Source of the DNA: Halanaerobiales bacterium
Lineage (GTDB): Bacteria; Bacillota; Halanaerobiia; Halanaerobiales; JADQBU01
Reading direction: 5' to 3'
NCBI GenBank assembly: GCA_016278435.1
Contig: JADQBU010000074.1
Location: 1-19,920 of the forward strand
Length of the DNA: 19,920 nt
Shown here: one piece after another, positions 13,530 through 18,674 of the stretch
Layout: each line of letters opens with the position of its first letter
How positions within the stretch are numbered: the first letter of the stretch is position 1
Translations under genes and position numbers: made by a program
The notes under the pieces: model-generated
The model's input: the letters and a program-made list of their open reading frames with translations, nothing else
Told to the model about the DNA's origin: nothing
The model's database searches: none

Positions 13530-13730
13530 ATCTTAATTATTGATCGTTTTGAAGGCGAGAAGGCTGTCATAGAATTTAAAACTGATGGTAAAAACCGGAC
13601 ATTTAATTTACCTACAGGTGTTTTACCGGACGGGGCCGGTGAGGGAGATGTTATTATAATAGAGGTAGACAAAGAAAAGACCTCTTTCTGCAAAGAGAGA
13701 ATAGAGGAATTAAGCAACGAGTTATTTTAA
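13530..13730 (+). pseudogene. DUF3006-family small protein, copy 2, no canonical start and shortened end
   Basis: The 66-codon frame reads LIIDRFEGEKAVIEFKTDGK and LPTGVLPDGAGEGDV, closely matching copy 1 at 7763-7969. Like copy 1 it begins at an ATC 9 bases after a GAGGAG ribosome binding site and has no ATG, GTG or TTG start. A substitution creates TAA two codons before the copy 1 stop. A Cys replaces a conserved Arg near the end (SFCKERIEEL). The reading frame has stayed open despite many base changes, so it may still be translated. Confidence 0.5.
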
Positions 13731-13786
13731 GATTAAACAGATATTTTTATCTTAAAGGAACAGAAATTTCTGGATTGAAATAAACG

Positions 13787-14186
13787 GCAGATAAGCCTCA
13801 TTATGTTCCAGAAAAAGATGAGCTTCTCAAATATATTGATGAAGGGTACTTTGAGAAATCTAAGCAGTATAATGATCTGCTAAAATATGTGAAGAAGAAC
13901 TTCTGCAAAGACGATGAAGAGAAAGCAGAATGGTTATGTGAGGATATTCATGGTGCTTGCCAATTCGAGCAGATATACAGATCATCCTTTATACTTTTAA
14001 TGATAAAAATATTGGTTTTAAAGATATGGAACAAGTCAATGAAGTGATGCAGCTTGTTATGGAGTTATCCAACAATATTGTGCTGGAAATGGGAATGTTA
14101 TTAAAAAAGAAAAAATCGGTAGAAACGACCCATGTCCTTGTGGCAGCGGCCTAAAGTACAAGAAGTGCTGCCTGGGGAAAGAATAA
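13787..14186 (+). pseudogene. SEC-C protein, second copy, truncated and frameshifted
   Basis: This is a nearly identical but broken copy of the gene at 8741-9487. Homology begins abruptly at the codons for ADKPHYVPEK (copy 1 base 8984) and runs to the stop. It lacks the first 81 codons. One base is lost near 13968 (CAATTCGAGC against CAATTCGGAGC), and a 103-base block equivalent to 9278-9380 is deleted. The SEC-C codons (DPCPCGSG, KKCCLGKE) survive at about 14118-14183 but out of frame. High identity over the retained part argues for recent duplication or recent relaxation. Confidence 0.9.
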
Positions 14187-14394
14187 GGTTTATATATGTA
14201 TATCTAAAAAGCCTGGTGGTATTATATTTGCATGATTCAACTAAAGGGGCACATAGTTTTAAAATTGAAGGATATAAAAAATATATTCTTATGAGAGAAT
14301 AAGGAAAGAACTAATTGTAAAGAAAAATAATTTAATTCATATTATGTATTAAGACTTTTGCAAAGAACAAGAAGGAAATATTTTTCAAATAAAT

Positions 14395-14424
14395 TTGATT
14401 AACTACGTTATTTTATGATAAAAT
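14395..14424 (+). promoter_or_regulatory. Promoter of the TumE-like / pyruvate-kinase-C operon
   Basis: TTGATT (14395-14400), 18 bases, TAAAAT (14419-14424) with an extended -10 TGA. A second perfect TATAAT lies at 14470-14475, but without a good -35 box. Confidence 0.5.
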
Positions 14425-14441
14425 TAAAATGAAACTCATAA

Positions 14442-14466
14442 ATTAGTAATACAATGTGTTACTAAT
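14442..14466. promoter_or_regulatory. 25-base operator-like inverted repeat
   Basis: ATTAGTAATACA (14442-14453) and TGTGTTACTAAT (14455-14466) pair at 11 of 12 positions around a single central base. The repeat lies just past the predicted transcription start and immediately before the second TATAAT. This is the usual site of autorepression in TA operons. Confidence 0.55.
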
Positions 14467-14516
14467 GTATATAATATCATACAATTGGTTATTAATAGCT
14501 GTAAAGGAGTGATTAA

Positions 14517-14789
14517 ATGGAGATTATTAAAGTTAAAGAACCGGAATATTCTTCTAGACAGTTAGAAGACTTTGAAAAAAAATATGGTTTTAATTCGGAG
14601 TTTTTTTATGAGCATTACCGCCAGGGAGAAATATTAATTGAAGATGAATATCAAGCAACTGAATGGGCTTTTGAATATGAAATTAATAGAAAAGCAAGAG
14701 AGATGGAACTTAAACAAGATGATAAAGATTTTTTTAAGGGGGGCGGCCAGTTTTTAGGGTCGTCTTCTTTTTGTTATAATGTAATCTAG
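14517..14789 (+). CDS. Small acidic protein, candidate antitoxin
   Basis: This 90-residue protein contains RQLEDFEKKYGFNSEFFYEH then YRQGEILIEDEYQATEWAFEYE. The pattern E-KYG-SSE-FY---GE---D--EWA--YE is one I associate with short antitoxins next to TumE-like (DUF6516) toxins; this is recall, not a search result. ATG 14517 follows AAGGAG by 7 bases. The last twenty residues (FFKGGGQFLGSSSFCYNVI) do not look like the rest, and lie over homopolymer runs and an internal -10 box, so a frameshift near 14735 is possible. It is first in a three-gene operon. Confidence 0.5.
   Translation: MEIIKVKEPEYSSRQLEDFEKKYGFNSEFFYEHYRQGEILIEDEYQATEWAFEYEINRKAREMELKQDDKDFFKGGGQFLGSSSFCYNVI
14772..14780 (+). promoter_or_regulatory. 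Internal extended -10 promoter
   Basis: TGTTATAAT is a perfect extended -10 element inside the end of the 14517 gene, 29 bases before ATG 14809. TTTAGG, 16 bases upstream, is a weak -35 box. It could express the toxin-like gene apart from its antitoxin, or be chance. Confidence 0.35.
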
Positions 14790-14808
14790 TAATGAGAAGG
14801 TGTGGTTT

Positions 14809-15330
14809 ATGGATATCGCTAGAGATACTTACATCAGGCTTTTGCAAAAATTTTTGAATAATCCTTCTCTAGTTGAAGATGATGACATTGAAATTTATTA
14901 TCGTATTGGTCCTGGAGATAAAATCATTGGAATGAAATTTAAAAGAAAAAGTAGAATTAAAATGCGTGATGGTGATGAATTAATTCTAAATTTAGAAATT
15001 GGACATGTTAATGGAAACAAATATTCTGTTGGGGATTATAATTATCATTATAATAATCCAAATAATTATTTTCGTTTTGAAAGCAAAGGACCTGGACCAC
15101 ATATTAATGATAATCAAGGGATTCATTGGTTTTATGAAGAAGATATTGAAACACACAGCAAGAAACTGCAAAAAGATGTGACTGGGCTTAATACAAAAGA
15201 AATGAATATTTTCATAATGCTAATTATTTGCAGGTTATATATTTTTACTAATAAATACCCGGTACATTCTGATAATTGGGATTTTTATAATAAAATTATA
15301 TTGAGAGCAAGGAGGTTGCTAAATGGATAA
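14809..15330 (+). CDS. TumE-like (DUF6516-like) candidate toxin
   Basis: This 173-residue protein has a helical start (ARDTYIRLLQKFL) and a central beta-rich block (MRDGDELILNLEIGHV, YSVGDYNYHYNNPNNYFRFE, GPGPHINDNQGIHWFYEEDI). The order DG-EL-----, YHY----YFRFE, PHI resembles the core of TumE/DUF6516 toxins, but the match is from memory and the protein is longer, with a helical extension after about residue 120. I start it at ATG 14809, which is 8 bases after GAGAAGG; a GTG at 14800 overlaps that site. It overlaps the next gene by 8 bases. Function is unproven; the TA reading rests on fold pattern and gene order. Confidence 0.5.
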   Translation: MDIARDTYIRLLQKFLNNPSLVEDDDIEIYYRIGPGDKIIGMKFKRKSRIKMRDGDELILNLEIGHVNGNKYSVGDYNYHYNNPNNYFRFESKGPGPHINDNQGIHWFYEEDIETHSKKLQKDVTGLNTKEMNIFIMLIICRLYIFTNKYPVHSDNWDFYNKIILRARRLLNG

Positions 15331-15961
15331 AAGTGTAAAGGAAATAACATATTTTTCTAAAGAAGGTAGAATGAATATGCATGAAACATTTAAACTTGCT
15401 AAAGAAAGAGCTGTTGAACTAGGCATAGATAAAATATTTATATTTAGTGCCAATGGTAAAGGGGCTCTTGAAGCCGTTGAAATATGTAAGGAATGCGAAA
15501 TACAGATTTATGCTGTTACCTTCCCTTATAGACAGAAGTTTTATACTAATAAAGATAAAGAAGAGAAAGTTCAGGTAGGTATTGTTGATGAAAACACCAG
15601 AAAAATGTTAAAAGAAAAAAATGTTGAAATAATCAATGGAGTTATGCCCTTTCAAGACATTATTATACCTGATGCTAAAGATGTTAAATTAGCAACAATT
15701 CTAAATACATTATCTTTGTTTGGTGGTGGTTTGCATTTATGTGTAGAAGCTATTATAATGGCTTTTGAAAAAGGCTTTATGGAAGAAAATGAGGAAGTAA
15801 TAGCTTGCAGTGCTGATACAGCAATTGTTGCTACGGGTTCTTTTAAACGTTTGATGTTTTCACCATTTGAAGGGATGGAAATAAAAGAAATAATCTGTAA
15901 ACCACGAAACTTAACTATTACAAAAGAAGGGAAATATAAAACTGAAAGTGAATTGGAATGA
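15323..15961 (+). CDS. Stand-alone pyruvate-kinase C-terminal-like domain protein
   Basis: This 212-residue protein matches the alpha/beta C-terminal domain of pyruvate kinase without the catalytic barrel: EITYFSKEG, then TFKLAKERAVELGIDKIFIF, NGKGALEAVEI, GGGLHLCVEAIIMAFEKGFM, EVIACSADTAIVATGS and the end IKEIICKPRNL. In pyruvate kinase this domain binds allosteric effectors; free-standing versions occur in bacteria and archaea and have no established role. ATG 15323 follows GGAGG by 7 bases and overlaps the previous stop by 8 bases, so translation is coupled to the toxin-like gene. A terminator follows within 45 bases, which makes it the last gene of the operon. Confidence 0.75.
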   Translation: MDKSVKEITYFSKEGRMNMHETFKLAKERAVELGIDKIFIFSANGKGALEAVEICKECEIQIYAVTFPYRQKFYTNKDKEEKVQVGIVDENTRKMLKEKNVEIINGVMPFQDIIIPDAKDVKLATILNTLSLFGGGLHLCVEAIIMAFEKGFMEENEEVIACSADTAIVATGSFKRLMFSPFEGMEIKEIICKPRNLTITKEGKYKTESELE

Positions 15962-16002
15962 GTTAAGTATCGTCAAAAAACAAGAGAAGGAAAAAAACTA
16001 TC

Positions 16003-16031
16003 AAGACGGCCTTAACAGGCTGTCTTTTTTT
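16003..16031 (+). terminator. Rho-independent terminator of the 14517-15961 operon
   Basis: AAGACGGCC and GGCTGTCTT form a 9-pair stem (one G-U in RNA) around a 6-base loop, followed by seven T residues. Confidence 0.85.
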
Positions 16032-16197
16032 CGCAAAAGTGCCATTTTCCGAACAAATGTATTGTTGCGATTATAATTATTTCATATTAACTATAGGATG
16101 TTCTGTATAAAGATAGTGTATAATTAAGTGCGCAAAAGTTAATAGGAGAATAGCTATCATCAATGAATAATCCGGAGCAGAATACCCACCCATTCCA
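16032..16197. other. Intergenic gap before the ankyrin remnant
   Basis: AT-rich sequence with a TATAAT-like box near 16119 but no convincing -35. An AGGAG at about 16143-16147 and an ATG at about 16164 open a 12-codon frame only. No gene seen. Confidence 0.3.
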
Positions 16198-16535
16198 GTG
16201 AGTGGTTACAGTTATTCTGATTATTTTTTGCAAACAAAAATTGAGACTCTGCAATTTCCAGTTCAGGACAGGTGGTTCACACCTCTCCGGTTCTGCGGCT
16301 CCATCAAAGCGGAATATTCAAAAGACACAAAAGATATTACTCCGGGTTATTCAGGAGGTCTTACGCTGATTAGTGCTGCCGGTCAATAAAAACCAGGGAT
16401 AGTTCAATTTTTACTTGAAGGCGGGGTAGATTGATCCTGATATTCAGAAAGATAGTGGGTGGAGTGCTTTGCTGGAAGCTTCAGAGAATGGGTATTATGA
16501 AATAGTCAAAATACTGACTCCTTTCAAACCATTTC
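16198..16535 (+). pseudogene. Ankyrin-repeat protein remnant
   Basis: Two frames together give about one and a half ankyrin repeats: GGLTLISAAGQ, a TAA stop at 16387-16389, KPGIVQFLLEGGVD, then after a one-base shift near 16432 DPDIQKDSGWSALLEASENG and YYEIVKIL. The helix-loop-helix spacing and the G-ALL-AS-NG-YEIVK-L pattern are typical of ankyrin repeats, which mediate protein-protein contacts. The part before 16360 (starting VSGYSYSDYFLQTK) is not ankyrin-like and I cannot name it. Stop plus frameshift mark it as a dead gene, and codons to about 16650 after the repeat are of unclear origin. Confidence 0.65.
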
Positions 16536-16628
16536 CGGAACTTAACCCCTCCCCCCTTAATATCATTTCTTATGATGATCTATTAAGGGTAGAATTGAAA
16601 GTTGTTGTACCTGAAGAAGCTATTTTAA

Positions 16629-17483
16629 TTATATATTACTATTATCAAAACTAATACTAGTAATATTACCATCAAAATATAACAGATCACCTTCACTCAA
16701 ATTCCATATACCTTTCATTCGGCCTGGAACTTTAACACCATCTTTTTCTATATAATTTTCTACTTCTACAGTCCATTTCTCTTTTTCCAGTACCCCATTA
16801 CCCTTATCCATATAACGGTCATTTGTCTCAAATCTAATAAATTCTCCCTTATCATTAAAAGTAAAAATTCCTTCAACCCTTATACCACCATAAGTCATAA
16901 TTGCTTTTGCTTGATTACCATTTATTTCCTCCCACTTAATGTAATTTTGCAGTGCAGTATTAGGGACAACGAGTGTTTCAGCTAAAAAGGTAACTAAAGC
17001 AGACTGGTTCATCTCAGGACCTGTTACATCAAATAAAGTTATAATTTTCATTAGTTTGCCGATCATGGAACCTTTCCCATTTTGATATTTATCTCTACCT
17101 TCAAAGGGAATTATTCCCATAACTTTTGAACTCAGATAAGCTATTCGTGCAGGTTCAGAAACAAAATTATACTGTTCTGATTTTAGCTTTAACTTTTTAC
17201 CATTACTAATAAAGTCAACATTCTCAAAAACTATTTTAGCATTGGACATCTTCTTTTTTCCAATATATCCACAATATCTAAAATACTTCTGTACAGGAAC
17301 TGGTAATGATTCGATATCAGCTTCTGTAAAAGTCTGATTACTAAAATCTGTTTTTTCAAGTTCGGCTTTCACTTCTAAAGTATATAATTTTTTCATGAAA
17401 AGAATATCGCCTTTCATTACCAAAAATACACTTAAAATAACTAATAACATTAAAGTAATATAAAATAAATTTTTTTTAAGCAT
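16629..17483 (-). CDS. DUF6544/DUF6920-like membrane-anchored protein of unknown function
   Basis: This 284-residue protein has an N-terminal membrane anchor (MLKKNLFYITLMLLVILSVF) and an extracytoplasmic beta-rich body. The motif LPVPVQKYFRYCGYIGKKKM (about residues 60-79 of the chosen start) and the later SMIGKLMKIITLFDVTGPEM, followed by ALVTFLAETLVVPNTALQNY, match what I know of the DUF6544/DUF6920 family, whose role is unknown. I start at ATG 17483, which has AAAGGGGGG 6-7 bases ahead; a TTG at 17501 would lie upstream of that site. It appears intact and monocistronic. Confidence 0.7.
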   Translation of the reverse strand: MLKKNLFYITLMLLVILSVFLVMKGDILFMKKLYTLEVKAELEKTDFSNQTFTEADIESLPVPVQKYFRYCGYIGKKKMSNAKIVFENVDFISNGKKLKLKSEQYNFVSEPARIAYLSSKVMGIIPFEGRDKYQNGKGSMIGKLMKIITLFDVTGPEMNQSALVTFLAETLVVPNTALQNYIKWEEINGNQAKAIMTYGGIRVEGIFTFNDKGEFIRFETNDRYMDKGNGVLEKEKWTVEVENYIEKDGVKVPGRMKGIWNLSEGDLLYFDGNITSISFDNSNI

Positions 17484-17504
17484 TATTAACCCCCCTTTCA
17501 ATCG

Positions 17505-17533
17505 TATAAATATTCTTATTACAAAAAGTTCAA
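17505..17533 (-). promoter_or_regulatory. Probable promoter of the DUF6544-like gene
   Basis: Minus strand TTGAAC (17533-17528), 17 bases, TTTATA (17510-17505), 22 bases ahead of the start at 17483. Such close placement leaves a very short leader. Confidence 0.35.
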
Positions 17534-17915
17534 TCAGTAGCTTTATTACTATATAGCTACAGTGCAGATATTAAAAATCAACAACTTGAAATCGCAATAA
17601 AATAAAAAAGTAAAAGTCTGAAGCATATGAAAATATTTTATTCAGATAACCAAATCTTTAGAAATTATATCATAACAATGTTAATATTCATAGTATGCAA
17701 TAGTGAATTAATATTAAAAGAAAAAGTTATATTATATAAATAAAAGTACAATCTAAAACTTGAGCCCGAAAATATAAGGAGAATGGCTTTGATTAATTCC
17801 AGAACTTTTTACTTAATTCAGTAAATAAAGATATTGGACTAGTAACTGTTGAGTGATAAAGTGAAACAATTTGGGAGTATTGTGTCAGACTGTCCTAGAG
17901 TATATTGTATCTACT

Positions 17916-17999
17916 ATTAAATTAGATATATTAACTAAGCTAACTGAAAATAATTTTAATAATGTTGATCTTGTTATATTAAATAATGCTCCTTCCCAA
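17916..17999 (+). pseudogene. Fragment of a second mntA
   Basis: The codons read IKLDILTKLTENNFNNVDLV then ILNNAPS and differ from mntA bases 7080-7160 at only a handful of positions. This is the segment around the third acidic active-site residue. The preceding catalytic half, the following C-terminus and any hepT partner are missing. A second MntA-HepT module was therefore once here, or part of the intact one was copied. Confidence 0.8.
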
Positions 18000-18073
18000 A
18001 TTATTGTTGTTGAGTCAAGGCTGTGTTTTAAAAATTAAAAGATGAACATTTTCAGAAAAAATATAAAAAATAA

Positions 18074-18102
18074 TTGACGATAACAAGTTAGGATGATAAA
18101 CT
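18074..18102 (+). promoter_or_regulatory. Promoter driving an antisense RNA
   Basis: TTGACG (18074-18079), 17 bases, TAAACT (18097-18102) with an extended -10 TGA. No plus-strand gene follows before the terminator at 18412-18438, so the product would be a non-coding RNA that starts near 18109. Confidence 0.5.
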
Positions 18103-18240
18103 AAACTTACACAGTGTGATTGCATATTGTTACCTATATAACACATTATGATTATAAATTGTTCATTTTATACTACATTTGATGATAATCTATCAACCTT
18201 TGCTGGAAAGAAACAATGTATTTTTTCTCAGGAGATAACA

Positions 18241-18280
18241 TATAATAAAAACCCAGGCAAGAGGGTGAGTCTTACCTGGG
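18241..18280 (-). terminator. Strong terminator of the small-peptide mRNA
   Basis: In the minus-strand RNA, CCCAGGUAAGA (18280-18270) pairs with UCUUGCCUGGG (18262-18252) through 11 pairs, one of them G-U, around a 7-base loop, followed by UUUUUAUUAUA. It starts 18 bases after the peptide stop codon. Confidence 0.85.
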
Positions 18281-18284
18281 CCAG

Positions 18285-18402
18285 TCGCTCGCACTGATTA
18301 CAGTTTAGAAACCGTAATCAGTACTATGACCAGAGCCAGAACTACAACCGCAGTCATACATCCATCACCTCCTTTCTCAATCAAGTGTGATGGAGCGAGC
18401 GA
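18285..18402 (-). promoter_or_regulatory. Nested inverted repeats folding the small-peptide mRNA
   Basis: Three sets of arms are nested. The outer pair TCGCTCGC (18285-18292) and GCGAGCGA (18395-18402) joins the 5' leader to the 3' end. In the leader, TCCATCAC (18361-18368) and GTGATGGA (18387-18394) form an 8-pair hairpin whose loop and stem hold the ribosome binding site. At the end of the gene ACTGATTAC (18293-18301) and GTAATCAGT (18314-18322), with inner GTTT/AAAC, form a hairpin over the stop codon. All pairings are exact except one a/c position in the last. Confidence 0.8.
18298..18357 (-). CDS. 19-residue hydrophobic peptide, candidate type I toxin
   Basis: The frame encodes MTAVVVLALVIVLITVSKL: one membrane-spanning run with a lysine near the end, the size and make-up of Ibs-type toxic peptides of Escherichia coli, though not recognisably homologous. 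A perfect AAAGGAGGTGAT ribosome binding site precedes it. Three ATGs follow that site: 18365 (2 bases away, stops after 3 codons), 18361 (6 bases; an 18-residue Cys/Gly/Ser-rich frame starting MYDCGCSSGS) and 18357 (10 bases; the hydrophobic frame). I prefer 18357 for its membrane-peptide character, although 18361 has the better spacing. The ribosome binding site is in a hairpin and the mRNA ends can pair; a promoter lies at 18466-18494 and a terminator at 18241-18280. Confidence 0.5.
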   Translation of the reverse strand: MTAVVVLALVIVLITVSKL

Positions 18403-18411
18403 ATAATTTTG

Positions 18412-18438
18412 AAACTGCCTTTAAAGGGCAGTTTTTTT
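18412..18438 (+). terminator. Terminator of the antisense RNA
   Basis: AAACTGCC-TTT and AAAGGGCAGTTT form a stem with one bulge, followed by seven T residues on the plus strand. The same hairpin occurs at 12161-12192. Confidence 0.75.
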
Positions 18439-18465
18439 GTTATATCATACCGAACATCTGTTGCT

Positions 18466-18494
18466 ATTATATCAGATTGAATTTAGATTAACAA
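18466..18494 (-). promoter_or_regulatory. Promoter of the small-peptide gene
   Basis: Minus strand TTGTTA (18494-18489), 17 bases, perfect TATAAT (18471-18466) with an extended -10 TGA. Transcription would start near 18459 and run through the antisense terminator hairpin, giving a leader of about 100 nt before the peptide gene. Confidence 0.65.
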
Positions 18495-18514
18495 CATAAA
18501 GTAGCATTTAACAA

Positions 18515-18542
18515 TTGAAACTTAGTTTAGTCTGATTATGGT
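18515..18542 (+). promoter_or_regulatory. Weak promoter candidate for the sigma-54 activator gene
   Basis: TTGAAA (18515-18520), 16 bases, TATGGT (18537-18542). The -10 box is poor, and the leader to 18675 would be about 125 bases. The gap 18543-18674 shows no other feature. Confidence 0.25.
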
Positions 18543-18674
18543 ACATTTATAGGTGACAAAAGCACCACCCCCAGAATTATAAAGAAATAACTGGTAGTTT
18601 AAAAATAAATAGGATTTTGAATATTCATGTCGAAATATATAAGAAGAACTAATGAAAAAATGGGGGGGATTATT

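Larger units (their letters stand above)
14187..14516. other. Non-coding leader before the TA-like operon
   Basis: It holds a possible 28-codon frame at 14216-14302 (VVLYLHDSTKGAHSFKIEGY, no ribosome binding site, probably a remnant), then promoter 14395-14424, palindrome 14442-14466 and an AAGGAG site at about 14503-14508 for the next gene. Confidence 0.4.
17484..18073. other. Long non-coding stretch with one gene fragment
   Basis: AT-rich. It contains the leftward promoter above and the mntA fragment at 17916-17999. An AAGGAG followed by an ATG at about 17784 opens only 13 codons. No other gene or RNA is evident. Confidence 0.4.
18109..18438 (+). ncRNA. Predicted antisense RNA across the 19-residue peptide gene
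   Basis: A promoter (18074-18102), 300 bases without a plausible plus-strand gene, and a terminator (18412-18438) outline a transcript of about 330 nt that is fully complementary to the minus-strand small-peptide mRNA. A shorter form could start near 18253 from a perfect TATAAT at 18241-18246 that has a poor -35 box. The arrangement is that of a type I antitoxin RNA. Inferred only from signals. Confidence 0.4.

Noticed and set aside
14999..15181. 60-codon plus-strand frame inside the TumE-like gene
   Set aside because: Low-complexity isoleucine-rich shadow of the longer frame with the good ribosome binding site.
18285..18402. A small MITE-like insertion bounded by TCGCTCGC/GCGAGCGA
   Set aside because: No target-site duplication flanks the repeats, and the internal hairpins, ribosome binding site and frame are explained better by an mRNA that folds on itself; not fully excluded.
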